A stretch of DNA of 64,000 nucleotides from Ryuthela nishihirai (taxonomy: Eukaryota > Arthropoda > Arachnida > Araneae > Heptathelidae), in NCBI GenBank assembly GCA_038380435.1, contig JAWZYU010000018.1:54213751-54277750 (forward strand), in the 5' to 3' direction. Below are positions 1 to 11,664 of this stretch, piece after piece. The first letter of the stretch is position 1, and each line of letters starts with the position of its first letter. The translations under genes and the position numbers were made by a program. The notes beneath the pieces were generated by a model. The model had not been told where the DNA came from, ran no database searches, and saw nothing but the letters and a program-made list of their open reading frames with translations.

Positions 1-97
1 CACACGAAGCCACGGCTCTTCGTCCCATCCGAAGGACGGCGGCCTTTCCAAGTCAATCGGTGTCTCCTATTGACCGAGGGCAAAATGCGGAAGTTAT
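1..97 (-). repeat. SINE family 1 fragment
   Basis: This matches the body of the tRNA-derived SINE seen complete at 45297-45689, in inverse orientation, covering the stretch with ACGGCGGCCTTTCCAAG. It is cut at the left by the window edge. It stops at the right before the tRNA-like head, where Tc1-like sequence begins. Confidence 0.8.
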
Positions 98-101
98 AAA
101 G

Positions 102-285
102 CTCTGACAGATAGGAAAATAGGTTTGTTAGTTCGAACTTTACGGCATTACAGAGCTGCTACAACTCATCAGCTGAGAGAGATGACCGCTAACAATACTT
201 CAAAACCCATTTCAACGAGAACTATGCGCAGAGAATTGAAATCTTGAAATTTGGGAATTGTACATGATACATAAGACGAAGTATA
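102..285 (+). pseudogene. Tc1-like transposase fragment (DNA-binding part)
   Basis: Forward translation gives a helix-turn-helix-like stretch containing THQLREMTAN and STRTMRRELKS, followed by a stop. This is the style of the second N-terminal DNA-binding subdomain of Tc1 transposases (known for the family). A sister copy lies at 33868-34180 and shares the HQLRE region. No catalytic domain or inverted end is present, so this is a short relic. Confidence 0.6.
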
Positions 286-840
286 AGTAGGTGTTAATAA
301 TAATTATCCAGGTAGTCTATATAAGTTTTTCCTAATAACACTAGCCTACAAATTTGGAATATTTTTCTATAAGTTGTTAAATAACTGACTGGACTCGGAA
401 AAAAATCTTAGATTTTTTCGTAGTATTCATTTTGCGTTAAAAGAATATTTATGTATGTAAAGAAATATCGTTCCCGGAACGAACTCAGCTTCGTGTTAAC
501 CGATATTTCCCCTTACCCTTTTTCGTACTGTGTTTTCGACTGTATTATACTTTTGTCATGAACGCTTACCATAAATTTGCTAGTTCAATTTCTATAGGAA
601 GACATTTGCCCAAAACAATCTTCAAGACTTTAAAAAAGTAGAGCTGGTTTGAACAAAAAAAAATCCCACCTAAATAACATTTTTGTTCGCCATCAAAAAG
701 TACAGTTTTGCTTTAACGATACTTCACCTTGCTTTTATCTCAATAACACTAGTCGAGGTAAATGCCTGATGCGCGACATGCCGTTTCCAGCAAAAAACAT
801 TCATTCGACGAAACTACACTTTACTTCAGCATAGAGCAGG
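286..840. other. No recognisable feature
   Basis: AT-rich DNA. The short open frame at 649-834 lacks any motif I recognise. Confidence 0.5.
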
Positions 841-1127
841 ATGTCAAATGCATGCTGTGCAGCCACATCCACCAGACGCCCCACCAGACACTTCAATAGC
901 CCACGCTTACAGTCCTACACACTCCGTAGCCATCACCAGTGGCACGTCTCCACCTTTTCCATTACAAAGTCGGCTACCGTCGCTTACCGAAGTTACGGCT
1001 GCGCCCCGACGCATGAGCAATAAGGTATCATCAAGTGCTGACAATGCACCGCCCCTCCTCACGATTCCTTCCTTTCCCACAGCTTCCCGAACCTCACTTA
1101 CCTCTCGCCTGACCTCCGACAGATGAT
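841..1127 (+). other. GC-rich island with two overlapping open frames
   Basis: The stretch is clearly richer in G and C than its surroundings. It is open in two overlapping forward frames, one giving a Pro/Ser/Thr-rich 92-residue peptide from the ATG at 848. Two open frames suggest low stop density caused by base composition rather than selection. No domain is visible. It could be an exon or a fossil repeat, and I cannot decide which. Confidence 0.2.
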
Positions 1128-1129
1128 CG

Positions 1130-2773
1130 TAACGTTGCTCTCCCTTTCCTCGTGGTCAGGGCAATCATAGAGTGTGTGAGATCAATGCTTGAGGCTGTAC
1201 AAGAGAAATGTTAAGGGGACCAGTCCAGCCTGCTATGGGCATAACCTAATTGCCTTCGTTTCTAATGGCGGCGGTCATCACCACGTGACATATGACCCCT
1301 CTTAATTTCACTTCCACTAACGCGAGGGAAGTGGGCGAGTCGCATAAATTTTCCCGAATACTCATCGCTTGCTTTGTTTCATGATCTTGCTGTCTCGAGG
1401 ATAGGGAAACCAAAGCAGAGTTGTAGGAATTGTGTCGATAGTCTCAGTGAGTTGGAAAGAGCAAAATAGTTTGACTGGAACAATGTAGGTGATTAATGAA
1501 GAATTTTGACCCAAAGTTGTTTCATTTTCATTCTTAATTTCATCACTAATAGTATTTTATAAGTTATGAATTGTTCTGTTTCAATTCTAAAGGTAAAACT
1601 GTCTTGAGTTGGGTGGTATACGAATCCAGAACTCCAAATAATATATCAGATACTCTATTGTTGTGTTGACGTCAGATGATCAACGATTCTTAACCAAGTC
1701 TTTATTAGCTATAGGCTTTACGGCAAACAATTAAATCAGAAGAATTACTTGTTTGATTGGAAGTGAAAATGACAATCGATAGAAACATAGTTTTATGGCC
1801 GGAAAGGACACACATTTAGTGCTAATAGAATTTACCATTTAAACAGTAAAAAAAACTTTATGCACTCATTTTAAGAAATCAGAGGCAAAAATTTGTCGTT
1901 ATTACGGATGGTGATCTGTAACCTTGAAGAATTTCAATAGTTCAAAAATAAGATTCACCTTTTCCTTTGTTGCTCCATATTTCTTTGTGGAGTCAGATAT
2001 AATATTATTTCAATATTCTTGATGAAGAAAGAAACTTAAATATTAAAACCAAAGTATCGAAGAGTTAAATATTTACATCTTTTGCAAGAAAATATGCTTC
2101 TTTAACAATCAGTTTTTCTCTGTTGATACGTATATATCTCGATAAAAAAATGTAAAAACTATAAAGCACCAAGCAACAGTACTAAGCAACGTCCTGAAAA
2201 TTTTTCTGCATCATTTTTTTCACCGAATACCGTTACCCAAAATATCTTGAACACTCGTCAAAGCTTCAGCAATAGCCTAGTCTTTCCTCTGACCAGGATT
2301 TGCAGTTTTTACTCAAACCCCTTTGCCACGGCAGAATTCTTCACCAATAGTTCTGCAAGGAATGCGACCCACCAGACAGGTTATGAGAAATAATTCAAAT
2401 ATGATATATATTCTAAAAAAACTCGATAATGCTAAATAAATAGCTATCAGATCAGTATTCCAATGAATTATGATTAAGTACGTATATGATATTGTTAATT
2501 TTATGAATGAATATTTCTATAATTCCAATAAATATTTAGGTACAACCAAATCGCTACAAGAAATTTAGAAGTCCAGAAAATCTATTGCTTTGCGATACCT
2601 GCCCACATTGAAGCGAGGATTTCTTCAAAATTATCTACCTTTATTGTGCACGTTAATAAGTAGTAACATTCAAAATAAGAAAGAAATTAATAAAGGATAT
2701 TTATGATCATTGCATTGAATAATTACGATACAGAGGACCCGAAAAATGGGAGGAGAAATAATGACGATGATAT
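1130..2773. other. AT-rich spacer
   Basis: No open frame, repeat or motif that I can support. Confidence 0.5.
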
Positions 2774-2817
2774 AAACTAAATAAAAAGTGATCAGTAAAT
2801 CACTTTTTATTTAGTTT
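2774..2817. repeat. Perfect 19-bp hairpin
   Basis: Arms 2774-2792 and 2799-2817 are perfect reverse complements around the 6-nt loop CAGTAA. There is no flanking duplication to mark it as a mobile element. Confidence 0.8.
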
Positions 2818-2819
2818 GT

Positions 2820-3600
2820 ATTTCATTTATTGCTTATATTCAATATAAGCGGGGTTCAAATCTCGCAAAAAATAGGATTCATTTAAATATTTAAGTATAT
2901 GAAATTTAGTATTTATCTACTGGTAAAGCATTAAAATACAAAAGCATTTCACAACCATTGTGTGTAATAAGTATTGCGATCAGCCACTAGAGTTAAATAC
3001 TCACGTGGGGAGAGGAATTACTCAATGCCATTTAATAATTCAACCGAAAAAGGAATACTTACAATTAAAAAAGGAGAAATATTACCTTAATGTCATTTAA
3101 TTGCATATACCATGTTCTAATTGGTAACGAGTTCTTTAATGTTTTAATAACTCAAAACACAATTGCGTAATTGTGTAGGGAAAACCTTTATACCATTGTT
3201 TTGCCTCAACCTATTTGATAAATAGCAGCTAGATAAATAAAATGTGTAGCAGTTAAAATCTTCTATGTTCTGAATTCATTTTAGAAAAAATATCTGATTG
3301 TGGAATATTCCTCCTAAATACCTTAACATCACATCTTTTTGATATTATTCATCTTGAAATTAGATATTTTTGGATTTTATTGATATTTAAATAATGTCTT
3401 TTATAAAGAACTATGTTTTAAGCTTTATTAACCCCCTCCCCCATCTTCGTTTTCTAAAATCTTCAGCATTCCAGAATAAATCATAACGATATTATTCCAT
3501 GACAGGGAATATTCAATTATATGAGATTTGGTACAATCAGCCAATCAAGTTCACTTTTAGTTTAACGTCGATCACATTAAAGGAAATATTGTAATTAAAC
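2820..3600. other. AT-rich spacer
   Basis: Nothing recognised. A solitary B-box-like GGGGTTCAAATCTCG lies near 2850, without an A box at the right distance. Confidence 0.45.
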
Positions 3601-3672
3601 GGGGGGTAGGATACGAATCCACGACATACTGATAATAGGTCAGGCGCTCTGACCGTTGAGCTACCGGCTGCC
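3601..3672 (-). repeat. tRNA-like sequence (pseudogene or SINE head)
   Basis: On the minus strand an A-box-like GGTAGCTCAACGGTCAGAG is followed about 40 nt later by the T-arm-like GGATTCGTATCC. The 5' and 3' ends do not pair as an acceptor stem and the anticodon region does not fold cleanly, so this is a relic rather than a working tRNA. Confidence 0.6.
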
Positions 3673-3686
3673 GATCCAGATCACCT

Positions 3687-3905
3687 TCTAATTAAAATTA
3701 AGAACTGTGCTTACCTGCAGTACACAATCTGTGTTTCATGAAGGCCGTGTCTTCGGTACTTTTCAAACAGTCTTACGAAATAGATAGCAATTGTGTATCA
3801 CGAGTATACAGTTACTATCACTAAAAGCAGTGAAGATACTGCGTACATGAGTTACAGAGTTATGTACTGCAGGTAGGAAAAGTTCTTAACGTCTCTAATT
3901 TTAAT
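3687..3905. repeat. Imperfect foldback repeat
   Basis: The outer arm near 3687-3725, containing TACCTGCAGTACA, is repeated in reverse complement near 3863-3905, containing TGTACTGCAGGTA and AGTTCTTAA. Parts of the interior also pair. It looks like a decayed MITE. Boundaries are approximate and I saw no clear target duplication. Confidence 0.5.
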
Positions 3906-4031
3906 AATTTCATATTTTTTATATATCCTTCATCATATTCCTTTGCGAACAAAAACATTGAAGTTTCTCTAAATATCGTGATTAATGTATAAAGATGATA
4001 ATCCAACACGGATAATCAAGAGTATCTCACA

Positions 4032-4063
4032 ATTCACACCTCTCTGACTAGAGAGGTGTGAAT
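4032..4063. repeat. 13-bp hairpin
   Basis: ATTCACACCTCTC at 4032-4044 pairs with GAGAGGTGTGAAT at 4051-4063 across a 6-nt loop. Confidence 0.75.
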
Positions 4064-4600
4064 GTACTTTTTATATGTTCCGTGTTGATACTTTAAATTC
4101 TTTTCCAGCAAAATGGAAGATAATGTTAATTAGCTAAATACAGTAATTATATTATTATTGGTATAATTTTATATCTAACACAAAAGTTTGCTTTCGAAAA
4201 CTTCGGCTTAGAGTGTTCAGATTTTCAGTCTTAATGTGACGGCTCTATACTGAATTTGGAACTAGCTAGCACAGGAAGGGCCCGGATGTAGGAAAAACTT
4301 TTAGGGAGTTGCCTGGCATCGAATTAAAACAAATTGAATTCAAAATGATCTTAAAGGTTTAAAAACTAATACATTGATCGTTTTTTCGGCTATTCTCGAA
4401 GCTCATTATTTAGCAAATATTTTTGAAATCCCCCCAAAAAACTCTGAAATTCGCCCTTGTTATTTATTATTTTTTACTATTTTTACTATTGTTTTTGACT
4501 TCGTTCCTATTATGAATTTATATTTTTTTATTTAAACCGAATTTTCATAGTAAATTATCACATGAGCAGTTGTCTATTTTGGTTTTATTCCATTTGCAAT
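4064..4600. other. AT-rich spacer
   Basis: No feature recognised. Confidence 0.45.
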
Positions 4601-4602
4601 AT

Positions 4603-4722
4603 TAATTTATTATATATTATTTTATATTGTATATTTATTATATTTATATTGTTATGTTTTCAATTTATTATATATATTATTATTATACATATATTATTAT
4701 ATTTATATATTTTTATCTTTGC
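4603..4722. repeat. TAT/TTA-rich simple-sequence tract
   Basis: About 120 bp made almost only of A and T, with irregular TATTAT and TTTATA units. Confidence 0.75.
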
Positions 4723-4751
4723 AGCTATTTATAGATAAATAAAGATAGGTG

Positions 4752-4808
4752 ACACCTCGACCTAGTAGTCGAGGTGTTAGCAAGTTTCTTTGCAAAACAA
4801 AGAAACTT
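4752..4808. repeat. Two hairpins side by side
   Basis: ACACCTCGAC (4752-4761) pairs with 4768-4777 across loop CTAGTA. Only 4 nt further on, AAGTTTCTTTG (4782-4792) pairs with 4798-4808 across a 5-nt loop. There is no thymine run as in a Pol III stop and no poly(A) signal, so the function is unknown. Confidence 0.7.
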
Positions 4809-4861
4809 CGGTTTGAACCTCAGATAAACAGCCAATTATAAACATCTGGGGAAAAAATTAC

Positions 4862-5282
4862 GGCTGCTGGGGCGGGAATCGAACCCCCAAATCCCTAGAT
4901 TTATACACCAGAGAACCCTACCGTTAAACCACGTATAGACGATAAAATCTTCCAGAATACGACCTGTAAATCTTTCACTGAAATGTGGCGGACCTTGCGC
5001 CTCTGCCACGGCAGAAATAATCTGTGTATTTATTATGGATGGGTTTTTAATAATAAACGCTTAAGTGTGATTGATCTAATTAACATCTCAATTATAATCA
5101 ACAACTGGAAAAGTTGCCTCTTTTGAAGTATAGACGACGCAAGGTCCGCCACATCTCAGTGAAAGATTTATAGGTCTTATTCTGGAAAATTTTAGCATCT
5201 GTCTTGTGGTTTAACGGTAGAGCGCTCTGTCATGTATCTAGAGAGTTGCGGGTTCGATTCCCCGCGTGGGAACGATAATATT
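4862..5282. repeat. Inverted pair of tRNA-like repeats
   Basis: The two outward-facing arms each carry a tRNA-like unit. The left arm (minus strand, about 4862-4938) has GTGGTTTAACGGTAG and GGGTTCGATTCCCG. The right arm (plus strand, about 5203-5273) has GTGGTTTAACGGTAGAGCG and GGGTTCGATTCCCCG. The inner flanks (about 4939-5007 and 5133-5202) are also reverse complements and share AAGGTCCGCCACAT, so the repeat unit is larger than a tRNA. The centre, about 125 bp, is unpaired. This is probably a tRNA-derived SINE present as a head-to-head inverted pair. Confidence 0.65.
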
Positions 5283-5699
5283 TTTCAGATGTTTGTATTA
5301 GTTATTGAAGTCTGTTTCCACAGGTAATCTGTGCATTTATTATAAACAGCCAATTATTTTCTCTGACTAGCAGATTTACTTGGTGATGCAGGAGTTTTTA
5401 ATTCAACAACTTTAAAAGTTTATAAAATGTAGACAGCGAATGACACTCTCTACGTTGTAATCTTTGATATATAATTCATTATGATCAACCTCAGTGTCAT
5501 TTCTTCCGGTTTTTGTAGCGAGCGGGAAAGGAAGGAGGTGAATAATTCGAGGTACTCCATGATATTTCCACACCAGAAGTTTTAATTTCAGAAATAATTC
5601 GTTACTCTCGGCAATCGTTGCGTATTACTCTGGATCGAGTGTTGCTCAGTCAATAGTGCGCCAATCATTATTGACATTTGTTGTTCATAGGTTCTGTTC
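5283..5699. other. No recognisable feature
   Basis: Unique-looking AT-rich DNA. Confidence 0.4.
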
Positions 5700-6065
5700 C
5701 ACCTGTACCAGCGTTGATCTTTGCTCCGTTAAACTTTCACCCTGCTCTCGGTCAGGAAAGGTACACCGATGGGCTTGGAAAGGTTGCCGTCCATCTGATG
5801 AGACTTAAAGTAGTGGCCTCTTGTGCAGAAGAGGCATGATATGTGCATATTAATAAACATTCTACATGGACTTGATGGGTTGGTTGGTTTGGGTTTTATG
5901 GCGCATGAGGACTTGACGGGAGATTCTCATCTGTATCCTAAGAACTGTCCAATATGTCCCCTACCCCTAACCTTCTCTGAATCTTTGGGGTCCTCCTGAC
6001 CTGGCCATTTAGCCCATTGTGTGAAAAAAAGCTGCTCATAGATAAAACAGTCCAAACAACAAGGC
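5700..6065 (+). repeat. SINE family 1, diverged copy without head
   Basis: Matches the SINE body in order: CACCGATGGGCTTGGAAAGG, then the GTTAAAGAAC-like stretch, then CTTCTCTGAATCTTTGGGGT and the tail ATTTAGCCCATTGTGTG. The tRNA-like head is missing or too decayed to see, so this is an old copy. Confidence 0.75.
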
Positions 6066-6764
6066 ATTTCCCTTTTTGGGAAATGAGGTGGTTGCGAAGT
6101 CAAACCTTTTCTTTCAGCTATGATGAGTGAAAGGATATATAGATGGTTGAATGGGGCCACCTTTTTCCGGAACGAGGTTGGAGGTTGTATATAAGGTTGG
6201 AGGGGCTAAACCTTACTTTGATTTAAGTTGTAAGAAACAGAATACCTGATTCAGTGGTTCTAGATCTTACCACTTAAGTAATTCTTCCTCAATTGTTTGG
6301 TTACGAGGTAAATTGAAAGGACAAAAATTACATTGTTTTAAGTTATATTAAGCGGAAGCTGTATATCAGTTTCAGTGGTTCAAGCGTTTGCCATTTAAAT
6401 GGAGTTCTTGATGAAACGTAAACAAAAGTGTCTAAAATAGATAATAGATATATGTTGTGTTTTTGCTGAGGTCTAGCGTCTTCCAGGATCTTCGCAATGA
6501 TGTGCTAACAGGCTTTTAAAGATTCATGCTGAAGGGGTCTATCAAGACGTCCCCTGCAAGTGGATTGACTGAGAGTTCACTTTTTTTGGTTGAAAGTTCA
6601 TAATAAAAATAAAGGAAAATATTGGTGATCAGACTGATCAATAGTGACAAATATGTTCCAGACTGCATTAATACCACAGTGACCATCAATAGCAAAAAAA
6701 AAACACAAATTCATGAAAGGTGGCTAATATTATAATAATGAAGACAAAAGGCGGACCTGCTACT
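6066..6764. other. No recognisable feature
   Basis: AT-rich DNA. The TATATAAGG at 6188-6196 has no initiator or coding region near it. Confidence 0.4.
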
Positions 6765-8230
6765 CCACCTTGAAGCCTCACAACAGCAGCTAGACGTCTT
6801 GGTAAGGACTCAATGGGGTGTTAAATACACGGAGGTAGTATTTCCGCCCATGAAGCGAGGATCGACTGTCGTAGAGCTCGTGTGATGTGGCAGGCCGAAC
6901 AGATCTTTCCAATTCGTCCCACAAATTCTCAATGTGGCTGAGGTCCGGCGATCGACGGGACTTTTCAAGTGTGGTAAACTCACTTGAATGCTACTGGAGC
7001 CAAATGGTCGACATTCGAGAAGTATGCGGTGTGGTGTTATTCTGTTGATAAATGGTGTCATGGTGCGGAAAGAGAATCGTTAGGAACTAGTGTAGATGGT
7101 CAGAGAGGATGTTCACATAGTACTTGTGTCAGTGATGGAGGTCTCGACGATTACGAGGGGCTCCAAGGAAGCTTACGAAAACGCACCCCAAGCTGTGGAT
7201 TACCACCGCCTCCACCTGCCTGTGGGGTGGGGTGTCTCAGTTGGTAGCATGCCAGGTTCATAATCTATAGTTTCCAGGTTCGACTCCCAGCTGGGTCAGC
7301 TTTGAGATTTATCTCCAAAAAACTCCCTGTCCTGTCCACGGTCAGTAGGGGACACCGATGGGCTGGGAAGGCCGCCGTATGTCTGATGGGACGTTAAGCC
7401 GTGGCCCCGTGTATGGGAGAGCCATACTCTGTGCACGTTAAAGAACATGCTGGATGGTCTTGATGGGTCATCCAGCATGTTCTTTAACGTGCATAGGGTA
7501 TGGTAATTCATCTTTATCTGTATTTCATCTGTATCCCAACTGCTGTTCCAGTGGGTCCCCTCCTCCAACCTTCTCTGAACCTTTGGGGGTCCTTGTGACC
7601 AGATCATTTAGCCCATGCTGTGCAAAAAGTGCCACTCAGAGGTAAAACAACCCATAACCCCCCTGCCTGTATAACCCCAACTTGGCAAGTTGGGTCCATC
7701 GCTTCGTGTGGTTTACGCCACACATGTAGCCTCCAATTGGTGTGATAGAGCTGAACCCATGATTCGTCAGACCACGTGACGCGTTTCCAGTCCTCTGCAC
7801 TCCAGTTGCGATAGGTCTTTTTCAAACTGCAAACTAATCTTTCAGTGCTTTGCAGTCAGCAAGAGAACACTATGTGGATGTTGACTGCCATAGCCTATGT
7901 TATTCATGGTACGATGGATAATCTTTGTGCATAAGCTTGTGGACACACCCTCATTCAATTCCAACGTTATCTGCTCCACGGTAACTGTGCGATTCCTTAT
8001 AATGATGTGGAATAGTCTGCACTTACCTCGAAAATCAATTACATGTTTCCGTCCATATTTCTCCCGCCAGTTGGAAGTTTTGTCATATTTCACATAGCCT
8101 TGGTATAGAAGTGCGACGGTCTGAGGTGGAAGTCCCAAGAGTTCAGCAGTTGTCGTGATTGAACAACTGGCCTTCCTCACACCTACTATATGGCCACGGT
8201 CAAACTCATGTCGTTGCCTTTACCCATGAT
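6765..8230 (-). pseudogene. Tc1-like transposase, split by a SINE
   Basis: Read on the minus strand the pieces run in the order of a Tc1 transposase, an enzyme that cuts and rejoins DNA at TA sites. The N-terminal HTH region (8180-7842) has SCSITTTAELLGLPPQTVALL. The middle part (7825-7671) has NWSAEDWKRVTWSDESW, where WSDES carries the first catalytic Asp. The C-terminal part (about 6990-6800) has SPDLSHIENLWDELERS, with the third acidic residue in IEN. A SINE (7224-7661) interrupts the middle. Several frameshifts and stops lie in the C-terminal half, so the copy is dead. I could not pair terminal inverted repeats with confidence. Confidence 0.8.
7224..7661 (+). repeat. SINE family 1 with internal foldback
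   Basis: The copy begins with a decayed tRNA-like head (GTCTCAGTTGGTAGC, then CCAGGTTCGACTCCCAG) and runs to the AAAACAACCC tail. A 9-bp target duplication, CCTGCCTGT, lies at 7215-7223 and 7662-7670, inside the Tc1 pseudogene. Unusually, 7432-7456 is repeated as its perfect reverse complement at 7469-7493 with a 12-nt loop, and the copy then carries extra sequence before resuming the normal body. Confidence 0.9.
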
Positions 8231-8549
8231 TACTTTTCCGTGACTGGTTTCCAATGCATAGAGACCCACTCTATTTATAGTAGGCATTGGCAGTTTCAGT
8301 GTCACACATGACTGGACGCGATATTTCTGCTTTGCATATTGTTATCGGGTGTATATAATAATTTGTCCATTCAGTTTATATTACTAAGCTAAACCTAATA
8401 CGGAACAGTGGGATTTCGTTCTTGCAGTGAATGAATCCCCTAAGATGTTGTGGAAGTTCCTGATACGAGAGGTGCTGTTTGTCTGAATTAATTTTCGTTG
8501 CTGTTTTCATTAATCAATGTCTTGCTATCTGTCTAGGCTATCCCTTCGC
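8231..8549. other. Flank of the Tc1 copy, otherwise nothing
   Basis: Probably includes the decayed 5' end of the Tc1 element at 6765-8230. I could not place its inverted end. Confidence 0.35.
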
Positions 8550-8640
8550 CTATCCAATTATGAGCTCTTGTAACTTGACCATTTAGCCTATTGTGTGCCC
8601 AAAAGTGACGCTCGAAGATAAAACTACCTGATCCAGTTTT
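8550..8640 (+). repeat. SINE family 1, 3' tail fragment
   Basis: Contains the tail signature ACTTGACCATTTAGCCTATT, then a diverged GTGACGCTCGAAGATAAAAC. The head and most of the body are absent. Confidence 0.7.
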
Positions 8641-9939
8641 ATTGCGGTGACAAGATTTAGAGAACCAGATCCGTGGACTTTTGAAAATCCAGCTTGAAGT
8701 ATAATGCTTACGAGTAAGGATTCACCAGATGTTTTCGGAAAACGGGGACATCTTAGTTCACAATGGAAGACTCTTTATAAAATTCTAAACTCAGCTTTTC
8801 AGTTACTTAAGTTTTTATAACAGTGCTGCTATTGTTCCATTAATAAAAATAAAAATGTTCTCATGTTCTACAGTTAATTTAATACATAAAAAAATTATCT
8901 AAAAGCAAAATTCCAGGGTCACTTCTGGGGGCATTTATTTATCGGAGGCAATCAGGGACTCTCCCAGAAACCGGAACGTCTGATCAACTTGAACTTGACC
9001 TCTGTTTTTTGGAAAGATTTCCCTTTATAATTTGTATATTGCTTCATATAACAATTTTATATTAAACATCCCAAATGTTCTTTCGAAAATAGTTTTTCTT
9101 GGTACGCACTTTTTATAATATTGCGTTATATGAGTGAGTTACCTAATGTGTTACTAGGAAGTCGTGGGTTCGGATCATACTATCAGCAAAATTCAGCTTT
9201 TTTAGCTAACCATTCAAGTGTTCAAAATGATGACATGAGTGTTATTATAATCTCAGAAAACAAATCAATAAAGCATTTTATTTCAGGGTTAATTTTGGGT
9301 AATTTTTTTTTAAAATTATCTGATTCCTTATTTGAAATTAGACATAATGCAAGTTATTTCCCATTTTATATGATTTAGATTAGCTTTTTTGTACGCTCAA
9401 ATATAGATTATTTTTCTAAAATCAAAAACCTTTGAAATATCTATCATTTTCACTGAGAAAAAAAAAATCTTTCATTGCAGAGTATTATTCTCTGAACAAA
9501 GCAATGTCTTGCTTCGATCACAAACAAAAAGATACAATTAGTAACAGACAGTCGGTCTTTAGTAGCAGAAGTTATCGCAGTGACGTATCTTCCTCCTTCC
9601 GAAAAAGACCCAATACGTTGGGACAGTATTCTCTCTGATCCTTAATTGGAATGTGTTCTTGAGATATCGATTAGAGCTGATGGTACAAGCCTTTGTACTA
9701 AACTGATGTCCACGGTAGGAAAAAGAAAAACTTCTGTGATGTTGAATTAGCTGCAACAGACAAGTTAGTCCAACCTTGGAAATGACGTGGATAAATTAAA
9801 CGGATCTCAGTACAAATAACACAAAACGGTTGTTTAAAGAGGTAAGAGAAATCAAAGTGACTCGAAGGAAGAGAAAATCACTACTAAGATCCTGAATTTA
9901 TATGGGTGAGTATTTGTTCAGTCAGCAGCTTGCAGTTCG
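8641..9939. other. AT-rich spacer with short open frames only
   Basis: The 68-85 residue frames at 9121-9378 and 9432-9638 have no motif, no convincing splice sites and a composition like the surrounding DNA. I do not call them genes. Confidence 0.4.
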
Positions 9940-10057
9940 TAACATGTAGTTCTCAAATTAAAGTCCCAACTGGGCTGACGTTGAAATTTATCTCTACTAA
10001 GTTCCGTTCTGAGCTCGGTGAGAAAGAAAACACCAAAGGGCTTGTAGGGCCACGGTG
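9940..10057 (+). repeat. SINE family 1 fragment
   Basis: Matches the junction of head and body: AAAGTCCCAACTGGGCTGAC, the TTTATCTC stretch, then a diverged CACCAAAGGGCTTG. The A-box end is lost. Confidence 0.65.
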
Positions 10058-10919
10058 TTACAGTTTTGTAAAACTGAAAAATATTCGGACAAAAGTCTGC
10101 AATCTACTTTTGAGAATCATACAAATTATACTCCACGTTTAAGATCATTATCCAGTGTATATGAAACTGCTATTTTTGTTACTTTTAAATAATAGAAACC
10201 TTATTTTTTACTCCTACAGTTGTGGTATTGAGAAATGCAATTTTTGCGACTAAATCTGTTGTTTCACGATTAAATTGCAATATCTTTATTTACAACTATG
10301 CGATATTGCTGTAAAAGATTTCAAAAGTATTTTTCTTCTCTTTATGTTGGCATAAAAATTTTTTTTGAGTTGGAGAGGTGGGAATTTTTGGGCATATTTT
10401 TGTGGTAAAATAAAAAATGCATAATCTTTAATGTAAGGTGAAAAACACTTCCATTTATTCCCAAGCTAAATATCACATCAGGCCACTTGTCAGACTGTAA
10501 TCTATGTATTCTACGAAGAAGTAGCATCTCTTACGTGCTCCTCTGAGAGAAAAAAAAAAGCGTTTATTTATAGTACAGAGACAATCCATAAGTAGACAGT
10601 CCCTTGTTACACAAGTCATAAAACACGATCCGTGACTTTTTAGATATAATTCTTGTGAAAAATGTGGTAGGTGAATTAAGTATATAAATAAAATCTATCA
10701 GAATTATGGATTTTCAGAAATATTTAATAAATATTTAAAGAGCTCTGCTATCGGCAACAATGCTATCAACAATGTGCGGCAACAATGCTATCGGTTATCG
10801 GCTTATATCGTACGTCCTAACACTTAAAAGATGAATTTTTTCTATAATATACATAGAAGTTCGAAAAATAATGCCTTTTATGAAGTTTACAATCGTGTAT
10901 CTTTTTGTCTTTTTTCCAG
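10058..10919. other. AT-rich spacer
   Basis: Nothing recognised apart from a small direct repeat, CGGCAACAATGCTATC, near 10752 and again near 10778. Confidence 0.4.
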
Positions 10920-11096
10920 TCACACTCTTCTTCGCCATCGTACAAAAATAGCACTTTGTGCTCCAACAGAGCAGCGTCCATAAATATTAATACCCAACCC
11001 TCTGCAATAAGACAACCTGTTCGTAAAAGAATTTCCCTCAGTCATAAAACGGGATCTGTTCTTCCAAGAAGATGGAGACCACTTTCAAATATGTAA
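10920..11096 (+). CDS. Candidate terminal exon, product unknown
   Basis: A strong acceptor-like sequence (GTCTTTTTTCCAG, ending at 10919) runs in phase 0 into an open frame of 58 codons ending in TAA at 11094. The peptide is Ser/Arg-rich (it includes SHSSSPSYKN and RRWRPLSNM) and has no domain I can name. The local composition is less AT-rich than the flanks. No partner exon was found with confidence, and no canonical AATAAA follows closely. It could be a chance open frame beside a pyrimidine tract. Confidence 0.3.
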   Translation, partial: SHSSSPSYKNSTLCSNRAASININTQPSAIRQPVRKRISLSHKTGSVLPRRWRPLSNM

Positions 11097-11664
11097 CTGA
11101 CTGATTCACCAGCAGTTAGTATTAAAAATTTCAAGACGATCGTTTTGGTTTTTTTGTTTTGTTTCAGTTTCATTGCGTAGAAATTTCTTCTCTAAATTTT
11201 CCAATTTAATTGCCATTCCATTGCTCTAGAGTTTCATATGACATTGATTTCCATAATATCCAGTATATTGCCACCTTTCCCAAATTTGTTATAGATTTAT
11301 ATTCCAGCAGTTAATGTTCCAAATGTAAGCATAATAGAAAGTTTTGAATTGTAATTATACGATAGAAACAGTCTCCTCTTTCTCCCCTTTGAATAGCACT
11401 AATGCTTTATGTCATAAGATATTTATTTGGCAAAGATACTATGTATTCCAGTCATTCCTAAATATGATATGAACTAATAATATGAAATTATTCTATAAAT
11501 TTCCTTTTTGAATAGCCTCATTTGTTTATTCTTTCCCAAATGTCCATTATATTCCCTCCATTTTGAATTATGTTAGAGACATATGCATAATCAACTATTT
11601 TTTTCAAATGTCATGGAAAGCAATTAATTTTTACTAGAGTTATTAATTTTGCCCACTTATTTTG
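11097..11664. other. AT-rich spacer
   Basis: Nothing recognised. Confidence 0.4.

Noticed and set aside
841..1126. Two overlapping forward frames as a gene
   Set aside because: Both frames are open in a GC-rich patch and neither has a motif or splice support. Listed only as an island.
3601..5273. Functional tRNA genes
   Set aside because: A and B boxes are present, but acceptor stems do not pair and anticodon arms are malformed.
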